Counted from the first letter of the stretch, positions 25,489-34,438 are shown. The stretch is 64,000 nucleotides of DNA from Brevibacterium sp. S111 (GCF_004745075.1 NZ_RHFH01000006.1:62001-126000); one strand, 5' to 3'. Made by a program: numbers and translations. The notes: a model not told the origin generated them from the sequence alone.

Positions 25489-26451
25489 TCAGTCGGCTGC
25501 GACGATGTCGATCTTCCAGCCGGTGAGCTTCGCGGCCAGGCGGGCGTTCTGCCCTTCCTTGCCGATGGCCAGTGAGAGCTGGTCGGTCGGTACGACGGCG
25601 CGGGATTCTTGGGCGGCTGCGTCGAGGATCTCGACACTTCTGGCCTTCGCCGGCGACAGCGCGTGGGCGATGAACTTCGCCGGATCGTCGGAGTAGTCGA
25701 CGATGTCGATCTTCTCCTGGCCGAGCTCGTTCATGACTGCCCGCACACGGGATCCGAGCTCGCCGATGCACGAGCCCTTCGCGTTGACGCCGGGCTTCGT
25801 GGCGCGCACCGCGAGTTTCGTGCGATGGCCGGCCTCACGGGCCAGGGACACGATCTCGACGGTGCCGTCGGCGATCTCCGGGGCCTCATGGGCGAAGAGA
25901 CGGCGCACGAGGTTCGGGTGGGTGCGGGAAACGGTGACCGAGGTGCCCTTCTGCCCCTTGTGGACGTCGGCGATGTAGACGCGCAGACGAGTGCCGTGGG
26001 TGTATTCCTCGCCGGGGACCTGTTCGTGCGGGGGCAGAACGGCCTCGACATCGCCGAGGTCGACCTGGACCATCTGCGGATCCCTGCCCTGCTGGATGGT
26101 ACCCGAGGCGATCTCGCCCTCGCGGCCCTTGAACGTGCCGAGCACGGTTTCGTCCTCGACGTCGCGCAGGCGCTGGTAGATGACCTGCCTGGCGGTCTGG
26201 GCGGCAATGCGGCCGAAGCCGGTGGGGGTGTCGTCGAATTCGCCGATCGGGTTGTCGTCGTTGTCGAACTCAACAGCGAGAATGCGCACCTCACCGGAGG
26301 ACTTGTCGAGCTCTGCGCGGGCGTCGGGCCACGCACCCTCGGTCTTCTGGTAGGCGAGGTAGAGAGCCTGTTCGATGAGTTCGACGAGGGTCTCCAGCGG
26401 AATCTCACGCTCTCGTTCGATCACGCGCAGAACATTGAGATCGATGTCCAT
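25489..26451 (-). CDS. nusA: transcription termination/antitermination factor NusA
   Basis: 320 residues. The N-terminal RNA polymerase-binding domain begins MDIDLNVLRVIERER. The S1 domain (GTFKGREGEIASGTIQQG) and two KH domains follow (LVRRLFAHEAPEIADGTVEI ... CIGELGSRVRAVM; SPAKARSVEILD ... LAIGKEGQNARLAAKLTGWKIDI). The acidic repeats found in enterobacterial NusA are absent, as is normal in actinobacteria. I prefer the ATG at 26451 with AGAGGA upstream over one at 26475. It is downstream of rimP and upstream of ylxR-infB. Confidence 0.97.
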   Translation of the reverse strand: MDIDLNVLRVIEREREIPLETLVELIEQALYLAYQKTEGAWPDARAELDKSSGEVRILAVEFDNDDNPIGEFDDTPTGFGRIAAQTARQVIYQRLRDVEDETVLGTFKGREGEIASGTIQQGRDPQMVQVDLGDVEAVLPPHEQVPGEEYTHGTRLRVYIADVHKGQKGTSVTVSRTHPNLVRRLFAHEAPEIADGTVEIVSLAREAGHRTKLAVRATKPGVNAKGSCIGELGSRVRAVMNELGQEKIDIVDYSDDPAKFIAHALSPAKARSVEILDAAAQESRAVVPTDQLSLAIGKEGQNARLAAKLTGWKIDIVAAD

Positions 26452-26608
26452 ATGCCTATGTCCTCTCCGGCTCACTCAAGCATTGCAGCTCACTCGAGCG
26501 TTGAATTGTCTGTGTTCACTTATGCAGGCGTAACAGTCTATCCCAGTCCGCGCCCGCACCGTATCAGCGAAGCCCCACGTTCGGCCGCGGCGGAACGTCA
26601 GTTCGACC

Positions 26609-27073
26609 TCAGCGGAACTTCAATTCCACCTGCGCCGTGCGGATGTCGTCGAGCGGCACCTGCTTCGTCTGCCTGTTCTGGGGGTTCGTTCCCGTGATCG
26701 AAGTCTCCCCCACCTCGGCGAGGTCGAGTTTGAAAGTGTCCTTCTTCGTCGTGATCTCCAGGCGGCGGCCGATCACGCGGCGGAAGTGACGCGGGGTCTC
26801 GAGCTTGCGTGTGGCACCGGGGCTGGTGACCTCGAGCTGGTAGGGCTTGTCTCGGAAGATCTCGACCTCGTCGAGGGCGGCGCCGACGATCTTCGTCGAT
26901 TCGGCGATCTTCTCCATCGACATCGGATCCGTGCTCGACTCATCGAGGTCGACGACGACGGTGAGCGTGCGGCGGGGGCCTGCGGCGACGGCCTTGACGT
27001 TCTCCAGGTGGAATCCCGCGGATTCCAGGGGTGGGGCGAGCAGACCCTTGATCCGTTCGATGTCCTCGTCCAT
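26609..27073 (-). CDS. rimP: ribosome maturation factor RimP
   Basis: 154 residues. It assists 30S subunit maturation. The N-terminal alpha/beta domain (LTVVVDLDESSTDPMSMEKIAE) and the motif YQLEVTSPGATRKLETPRHFRRVIGR, which is the family's signature, are intact. The C-terminal Sm-like half follows. GGAGGAG lies close before the ATG at 27073. It is the first gene of the rimP-nusA-ylxR-infB series; the divergent DUF4439 lipoprotein gene lies 200 bases away. Confidence 0.96.
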   Translation of the reverse strand: MDEDIERIKGLLAPPLESAGFHLENVKAVAAGPRRTLTVVVDLDESSTDPMSMEKIAESTKIVGAALDEVEIFRDKPYQLEVTSPGATRKLETPRHFRRVIGRRLEITTKKDTFKLDLAEVGETSITGTNPQNRQTKQVPLDDIRTAQVELKFR

Positions 27074-27100
27074 ATCTCCTCCTCGTCACTGGACGGCCCA

Positions 27101-27113
27101 CTCGCCGAGGCGG
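27101..27113 (+). repeat. CTCGCCGAGGCGG element upstream of rimP
   Basis: Exact copy 28 bases upstream of the rimP start codon, in the divergent gap shared with the DUF4439 gene. Continues into CGGCGTGGG. It lies where the rimP leader should be transcribed. Confidence 0.55.
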
Positions 27114-27219
27114 CGGCGTGGGTGCGGTGGCCCGTGCGCATGCCCGGTCGACCGTTTCACCCCACCCTAAGCGACACCCTCGCTCGACGTTAAGCATCCG
27201 ATCCGCGGGGCGAGTTTCC

Positions 27220-27240
27220 GCCCGGACTGTGCGTCCGGGC
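27220..27240. promoter_or_regulatory. inverted repeat in the rimP/DUF4439 divergent gap
   Basis: GCCCGGAC, five bases, GTCCGGGC: perfect 8-bp arms 30 bases upstream of the lipoprotein gene. A GCATCCGAT direct repeat (27194 and 27250) surrounds it. Operator or leader hairpin; undecided. Confidence 0.35.
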
Positions 27241-27270
27241 CGGCCGGTGGGCATCCGATAGGATTGCCGT

Positions 27271-28275
27271 ATGCGTTTTCCCGTCAGTCGCCGCGTCCTC
27301 CTGACTACCGGCGTCAGCGGAATGAGTCTGAGTCTGCTCACGGCCTGTGGCCTGCGCATCGACTCCGACCCCGACATCCCCACCCTCGATTCCACGCAGC
27401 AGCTGCGCAACCGCATCGCACGCATCCTCGACGCCGCCTCCCCCGGCTCCGGTGACCCGGAAACCGCTGGTGAGGATCTTGCCGATTTCAAGACGGCGAT
27501 CGGCCCCGAGTGGAACCCGCCGACGGAGTTCGCCACCGATCCTCCCCCGACGGAGGAATCACGCCCATTCGTCGACGCCGCCGAGGTCGTCCTCAAGGCC
27601 GTCTTCTCAGCGTCGTCGCCGCTCGGATCGGGCCTCATCCCCGTCCTGGCCGACGTCGCGACCGGGCTGGCACTGACGGCCGGGACGAAGCGGCCCGAGC
27701 TCATCGACACTGCCGATGACCTCATCCGCACCGGGCGTGAGGACATGTCCGACCGTGCGCAGCCGTCGGCAGCCGCCGAGGATGCCGAGGGCGGCGAGGA
27801 TGGCGAGGGCAGCGAGGATGGTAACGGCAGCGGCGATTCCCCGTCCGGCGGTGCGGAGGATCGGCAGGCGATGTTCAACGCGATCCTCAATCAGTCGCGG
27901 GCGGCGGCCTACGGCTACGAACGCCTGGCCGTGAATTTCCCGGTCAAGTCCTCTCAACGCAAGAGGGCGCTGGCCCGGCTCGAGTCCCTGGGGGCCCTGT
28001 CCGGGGAGATGCTCGAACTCCTCGGCGAGAAGCAGGCGGACCCGAACGCCTCGGCGTGGAAACTCGAGCCCACCCCCACGGATGCCGAGTCGGCGAAGGA
28101 GCTCGCCCTCAATCTCGAAGACGGCGTGGCCGCCTCGGTGCTGCCGTGGTTGGACGGTGACGCCTCGGCGATCCTGCGGTTGTGGGAATCGGCGCGGGCA
28201 CGCACGGTCTTCGCCGCACCGCAGCCGCTGCGTTTTTCCTACGACGATCCGGGACGGGCGGAGGCGACGAAGTGA
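27271..28275 (+). CDS. DUF4439 (ferritin-like) lipoprotein
   Basis: 334 residues. The N-terminus has a twin Arg (SRR), a hydrophobic stretch and a lipobox LLTACG (Cys26), so it should be lipid-anchored on the outer face of the membrane, possibly by the Tat route. After a variable linker rich in Glu/Gly/Asp/Ser, the C-terminal third (AMFNAILNQSRAAAYGYERLAVNF) matches the helical DUF4439 domain often found next to rimP in actinobacteria. The function is unknown; the ferritin-like fold suggests but does not prove metal binding. Its stop overlaps the next gene's GTG start (GTGA). Confidence 0.87.
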   Translation: MRFPVSRRVLLTTGVSGMSLSLLTACGLRIDSDPDIPTLDSTQQLRNRIARILDAASPGSGDPETAGEDLADFKTAIGPEWNPPTEFATDPPPTEESRPFVDAAEVVLKAVFSASSPLGSGLIPVLADVATGLALTAGTKRPELIDTADDLIRTGREDMSDRAQPSAAAEDAEGGEDGEGSEDGNGSGDSPSGGAEDRQAMFNAILNQSRAAAYGYERLAVNFPVKSSQRKRALARLESLGALSGEMLELLGEKQADPNASAWKLEPTPTDAESAKELALNLEDGVAASVLPWLDGDASAILRLWESARARTVFAAPQPLRFSYDDPGRAEATK

Positions 28276-29291
28276 GGGTTCCACCTGTTCTCTACCGGTC
28301 CACTCGCGACATCATCGGCGAGTTCCGCACCGATGCCTGGGTCGCGGCGCTCGATTTCATGGCCACTGAGCTCCTCGATCGGTGGAAGCTGCGCTTCGAC
28401 GATGTGCCCGGCTCCCCGTGGGCCGGCTGCGAATCGCTGGTCATTCCGGTGCTCACTCAGGAGAACTATCAGGGTGTGCTGCGGTTCGCGGCCCCCACCT
28501 CGGCGCATACCGCCGCGCATGCGCAGGTGCTGCGCGCGTTGAAGATGTGGAACGGGCACGGCGCCGTGCGGGTCATCCGCGATGATCGCAGCTTCCGCGT
28601 GACCCTGCAGGAGCGTCTGCGCACGAAGGACAATCTCTCGGTGCTGCCCTTGGCCGATGTGCCTCCCGTGTGGGGTGCCCTGCAGCGGTCTCTGGAGATT
28701 CCGGCGGCGGCGGAGTTCCTGCGCGTCCAGGACGTCGTCGGCGGGTGGCTGAACAGCTTCGATGCCGATGCCGGGTTGCTCACCGGGTGGTCGGAGGCAG
28801 GCCCGAATGATCGGCTGTTGCTGTCGTTCGCCCGCAATTGGATGCAGACCTTGGCCTCCTCGGATGAGAACTGGCTCATCCACGCCGACCTGCACTACTA
28901 CAACATCCTTGCCGGCAATCCGGATCCGACGGGCATTTCGACGTGGAAGGCCATCGACCCGCAGCCTCTGGCCGGGCCGACCGCCTATACCTTGGCCCCG
29001 GTGCTGTGGAATCGTCTGGCCGAGATCCCGTCGAACCATCCGCAGGCGCAGGCGGCGTGGCTGCGCGGTTTCGCCACGGACCTGGCCCTGTGCGCGCGCA
29101 TCGACCCGCAGTACGGGATGGGAGCGACCGTGGCCCGCGAGATCACGAACATGTTCTGGTATCTGCGCTCGGCCTCCGAGGGGTCGACGTCGAGCCTGGC
29201 CGATGCGGCGCGTTCCCTGTGGGTCGCCCGCGCTCTGTCCGGCGCCGACGTGGCCGGAGTCAACGCCCACGCCCTCAAACCCATCGGCTAA
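28272..29291 (+). CDS. aminoglycoside/hydroxyurea phosphotransferase-fold protein
   Basis: 339 residues with the kinase-like fold of the APH(6)-type group. The catalytic loop HADLHYYN (His-x-Asp ... Asn) and the metal-binding Asp in WKAIDPQPLAG are present, so activity is plausible. The GTG at 28272 overlaps the DUF4439 stop codon and has GGAGG seven bases upstream, showing tight coupling to the lipoprotein gene. A housekeeping role on a small molecule is as likely as antibiotic resistance; no resistance should be assumed. The gene ends directly at palindrome copy C. Confidence 0.87.
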   Translation: MRVPPVLYRSTRDIIGEFRTDAWVAALDFMATELLDRWKLRFDDVPGSPWAGCESLVIPVLTQENYQGVLRFAAPTSAHTAAHAQVLRALKMWNGHGAVRVIRDDRSFRVTLQERLRTKDNLSVLPLADVPPVWGALQRSLEIPAAAEFLRVQDVVGGWLNSFDADAGLLTGWSEAGPNDRLLLSFARNWMQTLASSDENWLIHADLHYYNILAGNPDPTGISTWKAIDPQPLAGPTAYTLAPVLWNRLAEIPSNHPQAQAAWLRGFATDLALCARIDPQYGMGATVAREITNMFWYLRSASEGSTSSLADAARSLWVARALSGADVAGVNAHALKPIG

Positions 29292-29353
29292 TTGCTACCT
29301 GACGGCGGCCCAGCAACCTCGCGCGAGGTTGCTGGGCCGCCGTCAGGTAGCAA
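29292..29353. repeat. 62-bp perfect palindrome, family copy C
   Basis: Begins TTGCTACCTGACGGCGGCCC and is identical on both strands over 62 bases, longer than copies A and B because the TTGCTACC/GGTAGCAA flanks also pair. It begins one base after the stop of the kinase-like gene and contains the last codons and stop of the convergent TauE-like gene. It could act as a bidirectional terminator. Confidence 0.92.
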
Positions 29354-30167
29354 GGGGTGGGTGGATGAGGGTGGTCAGGATGTCGAAGCCGAGTTTGAGG
29401 ATCATCGCGGAGACCACGACGACGAAGATGACGCGGACGAACCCGGACCCCTTCTTCAGCGCGGTCCGAGCCCCGAAGATGCCGCCGGCGACGTTTCCGA
29501 CCGCCACGACCATTCCGAGCAGCCACACCACCTGACCATCGGGGACGAAGTAGACGAGCGCACCGAAGTTCGTCGCCCAGTTGATGACCTTGGCCGTGGC
29601 CGAGGCCTGCAGGAACGAGAACCCGATGACCGAGACGAAGGCGATGACGAGGAACGATCCCGTCCCCGGCCCGAGCACCCCGTCATAGACGCCGATGACG
29701 AGCCCGATGAGCCATGACAGCGCATGGTGCCGCTTCGACGTCTCCCCGAACCGCAGGCTCGCATCCGCGCCGAGGCTGGGGTTGAGCAGCGTGAACAGTC
29801 CGACCCCGATCAGAGCGAGCAGGATGATCGGCGTGAACAATGCGGAGGGAACCAGGGTCGCAAGCTTCGCCCCGAGCACAGCGCCGAGGAACGCCGAGGC
29901 AGCCGCCGGGATCGTCGCCGACCGATCCGGGGTGATCTTGCGCAGATACGTGATCGCCGAGGCGGTCGTGCCCGCGATCGACCCGATCTTGTTCGTCGCG
30001 ACCGCCTGGACCGGGGTCATCCCCGGGACGAGCAGCAGCGCGGGCAGCTGGATGAGTCCACCCCCGCCGACGACCGCATCGATCCACCCGGCCAGGACTC
30101 CTGCGGCGAGCAGCCACAGGACCATGGCCACGGTGACATCGATGCCGCCGGTGAGCGCTTCGAACAC
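29343..30167 (-). CDS. TauE/SafE (sulfite exporter-like) membrane permease
   Basis: 274 residues with about eight hydrophobic helices in two similar halves. The motif GWIDAVVGGGGLIQLPALLL in the first helix pair, split by the GGGG turn, is characteristic of TauE/SafE proteins, which export sulfite, sulfoacetate or other organic anions. The start is GTG at 30167 without an obvious ribosome site; an internal ATG at residue 15 is an alternative. It follows proS with a 9-base gap. The last three codons and the stop lie inside palindrome copy C, so insertion of that element may have set the present C-terminus. Confidence 0.88.
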   Translation of the reverse strand: MFEALTGGIDVTVAMVLWLLAAGVLAGWIDAVVGGGGLIQLPALLLVPGMTPVQAVATNKIGSIAGTTASAITYLRKITPDRSATIPAAASAFLGAVLGAKLATLVPSALFTPIILLALIGVGLFTLLNPSLGADASLRFGETSKRHHALSWLIGLVIGVYDGVLGPGTGSFLVIAFVSVIGFSFLQASATAKVINWATNFGALVYFVPDGQVVWLLGMVVAVGNVAGGIFGARTALKKGSGFVRVIFVVVVSAMILKLGFDILTTLIHPPLAT

Positions 30168-30176
30168 CGAGGAGGC

Positions 30177-32051
30177 TCAGTCGTTCGCGTCGGCGGTGTC
30201 GGACGCGTCCGCGCCGTCGGCAGCCACCGCCGCATCGGCTGCATCGTTCGCCTTCGCATATGCTGCGCGCACTCGTGCCACGGTCGACGGCACCACCTCG
30301 GCGACGGGGACATCGCCCTTGCCGTCACCGAGACGGTCGCGGACCTCGACGACACCGTCGGCCAGCCCCCGTCCGACGACGATGACCGTGGGGATGCCGA
30401 TGAGTTCGGCATCGGCGAACTTGAAGCCCGGTGAGACCTTGTTGCGGTCGTCGAGCAGGACGCTGACACCTTCGGCTTCGAGCTCGGCGGTCATGGTCTC
30501 GGCCGCTTCGGCGATCTCGTCGCCCTTGCCGGCGACGACGATGTGGACATCGGCCGGGGCCAGATGCTGGGGCCACAGCAGGCCGTTCTCCGAGTGGTAC
30601 TCCTCGGCGATGCAGGCCATGACGCGGGTGACGCCGAGCCCGTAGGAGCCCATCGTCACGGTCTGCGCCTTCCCGTTCTGGTCAAGCACCTTGAGGTCGA
30701 GGGCTTCGGCGTACTTGCGGCCGAGCTTGAAGATCTGACCGATCTCAACGCCGCGAGCCAGTTCCAGGGGTCCCGAACCGTCCGGTGCGGGGTCGCCGAG
30801 AACCACCTGGGCGGCTTCGATCGTGCCGTCGGCGGTGAAGTCACGACCGGCGACGAGGTCGAAGACGTGACGTCCGGGTTCGTTGGCTCCGGTGATCCAG
30901 CGCGTGCCGTCGACGACACGGGGGTCGAGCAGGTAGCGGATCTTCGAGGGCGATTCGAGACCGAGCACGGGGTCGGCCAGGTCGTTGCCGGGCCCGATGT
31001 AGCCCTTGACGAGTTCCGGGTGGGCGGCAAGATCCTCGGCGGTGGCGGCCTCGAGGCCGACCTCGCCGTTGCCGAGCATTCCGGTGCCGGCGGCCCGGTC
31101 GAGGTCGACTTCGCGATCACCGGGCAGGCCGATGACGATGATCTCGCGCGTGCCGTCGGGATGGGTGACGGCACAGACGACGTTCTTCAGTGTGTCTGCG
31201 GCCGTCCACTCGCGGTCGGCGCGCGGATGCTGAGCGTTCGCGGCGGCGACGAGGGTTTCGATCGTCGGGGTGTCCGGGGTGTCCTCGACGTGGGCGGCAG
31301 GAGATTGAGCGTACGGAATCGCCTCGGGAACGATCGAGGTCACGGCCTCGACGTTCGCGGCGTACCCGCCGGGCGAGCGCACGAAGGTGTCCTCGCCGAC
31401 CTCGGAGGGGTAGATGAACTCTTCGGTGCCGGAGCCGCCCATCGCGCCCGGGGTCGCCTTGACGGGCAGGCAAGGCAGGCCGAGGCGAGCGAAGGCCCGC
31501 AGGTAGGCCACGCGCATGGCCTCATAGGAGGCGTCGAGTCCGGCATCGTCGATGTCGAAGGAGTAGGCGTCCTTCATGATGAATTCGCGTCCGCGCAGCA
31601 GTCCTGCCCGGGGCCGGGCCTCGTCGCGGTACTTCGTCTGGATCTGGTAGATCGACAGCGGCAGGTCCTTGTACGAGGAGTAGAGATCCTTGACGAGGAG
31701 GGTGAAGACCTCCTCGTGGGTGGGCGCGAGGATGTAGTCGTTGTCCCGACGGTCCTTGAGGTGGAAGAGGTCGGGTCCGAAGGCTTCCCAACGGCCCGAG
31801 GTCTTGTACGGGTCGGCCGGCAGCAGGCCGGGGAAATGGACTTCCTGGGAGCCGGCGCGCGCCATCTCTTCGCGCACGATGGCCTCGATCTTGCCGAGCA
31901 CGGCCAGGCCCAGCGGCAGCCACGTGTAGATCCCCGGGGCGGACCTGCGGATGTATCCGGCGCGGTGCAGCAGTTTGTGGCTGGCCACCTCGGCGCCGAC
32001 CGGGTCCTCCTTCTGGGTTCGCACGAACAGGGACGACATGCGCAGGGCCAT
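30177..32051 (-). CDS. proS: prolyl-tRNA synthetase
   Basis: 624 residues, bacterial type with the editing (INS) domain between motifs 2 and 3. It charges tRNA-Pro with proline. The N-terminus [20 protein letters not shown] and motif 2 ([26 protein letters not shown], read in two parts) are canonical, and the anticodon-binding domain ([10 protein letters not shown] ... [21 protein letters not shown]) is complete. A 30-residue Ala/Asp-rich tail exceeds the usual length. AGGAG lies seven bases before the ATG. The TauE-like permease gene follows closely; there is no T-box or other riboswitch that I can recognise upstream. Confidence 0.96.
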   Translation of the reverse strand: MALRMSSLFVRTQKEDPVGAEVASHKLLHRAGYIRRSAPGIYTWLPLGLAVLGKIEAIVREEMARAGSQEVHFPGLLPADPYKTSGRWEAFGPDLFHLKDRRDNDYILAPTHEEVFTLLVKDLYSSYKDLPLSIYQIQTKYRDEARPRAGLLRGREFIMKDAYSFDIDDAGLDASYEAMRVAYLRAFARLGLPCLPVKATPGAMGGSGTEEFIYPSEVGEDTFVRSPGGYAANVEAVTSIVPEAIPYAQSPAAHVEDTPDTPTIETLVAAANAQHPRADREWTAADTLKNVVCAVTHPDGTREIIVIGLPGDREVDLDRAAGTGMLGNGEVGLEAATAEDLAAHPELVKGYIGPGNDLADPVLGLESPSKIRYLLDPRVVDGTRWITGANEPGRHVFDLVAGRDFTADGTIEAAQVVLGDPAPDGSGPLELARGVEIGQIFKLGRKYAEALDLKVLDQNGKAQTVTMGSYGLGVTRVMACIAEEYHSENGLLWPQHLAPADVHIVVAGKGDEIAEAAETMTAELEAEGVSVLLDDRNKVSPGFKFADAELIGIPTVIVVGRGLADGVVEVRDRLGDGKGDVPVAEVVPSTVARVRAAYAKANDAADAAVAADGADASDTADAND

Positions 32052-32293
32052 GGGTGATTCTCCTCAACTTGTCAGGACTCTGCTCGAACACTATCGCACG
32101 CGGGCGAGGGTCAGGGAATCGGCGCGGACGAATCCGCGCGGGCAGGATTTCGCTCACCGGTGAGAGAGGATTCGTCACCCGGCCGAAGAGAATTAGACTG
32201 GTGCGTGCTGCACGGAAGTCCAGCACCAAGCGAGACCTGCGGTCACCTCGCCGACCACCTGCACCGACGACGAATTCGAACGATACGAAGAGC

Positions 32294-33040
32294 ATGCCTG
32301 ATCCGAGTCAACTCACGCAGTTCCCGCGGCCCTCGGTCGCGGTCGACACCGCGGTCCTCTGCCCCGTGCCCGGCCGCGGCCTGCATGTTCTCATGACCCA
32401 TCCCGGGGATGGGGTCTGGCAGCTGCCCGGGTCGATCCTGCGTCCGCAGGAACGGCTCGCCGAGGCGGTCGCCCGGTGCCTGCGCGAGAAGGCGCGGCTG
32501 GTCGACCGGGCACCGGTGCAGCTGCACGTGTTCGATCAGCCCGACCGTGACGATCGCGGGTGGGTGATCTCCGTGGCTCACCTCGATGTGCTCTCGGCCG
32601 CCGACGTCGGCCTCGCCGAGGATGATCATCCCCACCCCGCCGCCGAGGAGGCTGCGCGGGATTCCGATTACGCCGACTCCCCCGCCCACCGCCGCAGACT
32701 CGTGCCCGTGCACGAGGTCGAGGAGCTCAGTGAGGAGCATCGGGAGATCGTGCGCGTGGCCGTGCACCGGCTGCGGGCGCTGCACGAACGGACTCCGGAT
32801 CCCTTCGGTCTGCTCGAAAGCGAGTTCTCGCTGCGGCAGCTGCGCGAACTCCACGAGGTTGTGGCCGGGGAGAGTCTGCAGGCCGATACGTTCCGGCGCA
32901 CCATGCTGCCGCTGCTCGATCCCACCGGTCAGGCCGTGACTCAGGGGCGGGGCCGTCCCGCCCAGACGTTCACCCGCCGCTCCGAGCTGGCTCTGCGGGC
33001 CGACTCTCGCAGCCAGGAGCCCGAAGGACACCGGCGATGA
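32294..33040 (+). CDS. NrtR-like Nudix-fold transcriptional regulator with degenerate Nudix box
   Basis: 248 residues. A Nudix-type alpha/beta domain (residues about 10-150) is followed by a winged helix (FSLRQLRELHEVVAGE and GRPAQTFTRRSEL), the arrangement of NrtR regulators that sense ADP-ribose. The Nudix box (LPGSILRPQERLAEAVARC then LREKARL) has lost the REUxEExG Glu residues except one, so hydrolysis is unlikely. The start is the ATG at 32294; the longer frame upstream has no similarity. It overlaps the S4-protein gene by the ATGA arrangement. NAD metabolism is the established target of NrtR, but no NAD gene is adjacent. Confidence 0.8.
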   Translation: MPDPSQLTQFPRPSVAVDTAVLCPVPGRGLHVLMTHPGDGVWQLPGSILRPQERLAEAVARCLREKARLVDRAPVQLHVFDQPDRDDRGWVISVAHLDVLSAADVGLAEDDHPHPAAEEAARDSDYADSPAHRRRLVPVHEVEELSEEHREIVRVAVHRLRALHERTPDPFGLLESEFSLRQLRELHEVVAGESLQADTFRRTMLPLLDPTGQAVTQGRGRPAQTFTRRSELALRADSRSQEPEGHRR

Positions 33041-33453
33041 CCGAGATCAACCGTGATGCGGCAAAGCACATGCGCGTCGACGTGTGGCTGTGGACGACGC
33101 GGATGTTCAAGACCCGCAATCTCGCCACTCAGGCCTGCCGAGGCGGGCATGTGCAGGTCGACGGTCAGCGGGTCAAAGCCGCACAGAAGGTGACGATCGG
33201 CCAAGAGGTCCGGGTGCGCAAGGCCGGGTCCGAATTCACCTGGAAGATCACCGGCTTCATCCCGACCCGGATGCAGGCGTCCGTCGCAGTGAAGTGCTAC
33301 GAAGATCTCACTCCCCCGCCGGACCCGGCTCTGCGCGGGTTCGTGCCCCGTCGCGACAAAGGGCTGGGGCGTCCGACGAAGAAGGACCGTCGGGAGATGG
33401 AGAAGTTCTTAGGCGACATGGCCAAGCCCCAGTCCCGCAACCGCCGCGACTGA
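33037..33453 (+). CDS. S4-domain RNA-binding protein (Hsp15/RqcP-like)
   Basis: 138 residues. The S4 fold MRVDVWLWTTRMFKTRNLATQACRGG with the following HVQVDGQRVKAAQKV is that of the ribosome-associated heat-shock protein Hsp15 group, which binds free 50S subunits carrying stalled nascent chains. The C-terminal tail is basic (RPTKKDRREMEK). Its ATG overlaps the stop of the NrtR-like gene. The coupling to that regulator has no obvious functional reason and may be historical. Ribosome quality control is the most likely role, by family. Confidence 0.88.
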   Translation: MTEINRDAAKHMRVDVWLWTTRMFKTRNLATQACRGGHVQVDGQRVKAAQKVTIGQEVRVRKAGSEFTWKITGFIPTRMQASVAVKCYEDLTPPPDPALRGFVPRRDKGLGRPTKKDRREMEKFLGDMAKPQSRNRRD

Positions 33454-33467
33454 GGTTTACCACCCGG

Positions 33468-34361
33468 TCAGTACATGACGGTGGCGAAGGTGCCGACCTG
33501 GTCGAAGCCGACGCGGGCGTACATCCGAAGCGCGGACTCGTTGTAGTCATTGGCATACAGGCTCACCGTGGAATGGCCCTTGTCGCGCGTGCGTTGGACG
33601 ACGGCGGCCATCCCGGCCGCCCCGAGCCCCTGGTTGCGCACCTCAGGATGGACCCACACGCCCTGGACCTGGACGATGCGGCGGGCCCGAATGCCGATAT
33701 CGGCTTTGAACAGCACCTGCTCGTCCTGTTCCGTCGCCGGCCATCGGGGCACGGCTCCACCATCGGGCAGAGTGGTCGAGATCCGGGCGTAGCAGTTCTT
33801 GCTGCGGATGATGCCGCGCACCCGAGACAGGTAACCGGCGGTGCCGTCTTCGACGGGTGAGAATCCGACCTCTTTGGTGAACATGTCGACGCTGGCGGGA
33901 AACACCGCGCCGAGGTCATCGAGGGTCACCCGGTGAACGTGTTCGTCCGGAGTCACGAGCGGATCCGAACTGATCGCCAGCAGCGGCTGGCGCTGCCTGA
34001 CGCCTCGCGGTCGACCCCAGTTCAGGCGCGACTGCAGGTCGAGGATGACGGTGCGCTCACCGATGAGCGAACAGGAGACGCGGCCATCGGCATTGAGTTT
34101 GCGTGCCAGCACCTCGTTCGTCTCCGGCGTCGCCGCGACCGGGATGATGTTCCCGCCCACCCAGTAGGCGGCCACCGGCCGGTCGCGGTCGAAGACCCCG
34201 TAGAGAGTCCCGGCGGGCGAGCCGAGTCGGGCGGTGCCGGTGACTTCGAGCAGGGAGATGAGGTAGACGTTCTGGCAGGGGTTGCGGGCGAGCAGGTCTG
34301 TCAGCCACTGCGTATGCTGATGCTCCAGTCGCGCGATTCTCAGCACCATCTGCCCGTGCAC
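33468..34361 (-). CDS. GNAT-family N-acetyltransferase (with DUF4081-like N-terminal part)
   Basis: 297 residues. The C-terminal half holds the acetyl-CoA-binding signature QVQGVWVHPEVRNQGLGAAG and the final YANDYNESALRMYARVGF, both classical GNAT. The N-terminal half (residues 1-150) resembles the DUF4081 region found in actinobacterial homologues encoded next to ispG. The acceptor substrate is unknown. The start is set at GTG 34361, though the ATG at 34349 (MVLRIARLEHQH) is also possible. It lies downstream of ispG with a 77-base gap and converges on the S4-protein gene. Confidence 0.88.
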   Translation of the reverse strand: MHGQMVLRIARLEHQHTQWLTDLLARNPCQNVYLISLLEVTGTARLGSPAGTLYGVFDRDRPVAAYWVGGNIIPVAATPETNEVLARKLNADGRVSCSLIGERTVILDLQSRLNWGRPRGVRQRQPLLAISSDPLVTPDEHVHRVTLDDLGAVFPASVDMFTKEVGFSPVEDGTAGYLSRVRGIIRSKNCYARISTTLPDGGAVPRWPATEQDEQVLFKADIGIRARRIVQVQGVWVHPEVRNQGLGAAGMAAVVQRTRDKGHSTVSLYANDYNESALRMYARVGFDQVGTFATVMY

Positions 34362-34438
34362 TCTTCCCTGACGCTGTCCGTGGCCGTCACGAAGGAGGCG
34401 GCCCGGATGATGAACGTGTTCGACTCAAGGTATCGCAC

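Noticed and set aside
28272..29291. Antibiotic-resistance gene call for the phosphotransferase-fold protein
   Set aside because: The fold is shared by many housekeeping kinases; chromosomal coupling to a DUF4439 lipoprotein argues against a resistance cassette.
32054..32293. 80-residue N-terminal extension of the NrtR-like frame
   Set aside because: Overlaps the proS leader and has no similarity; conserved sequence starts near the ATG at 32294.
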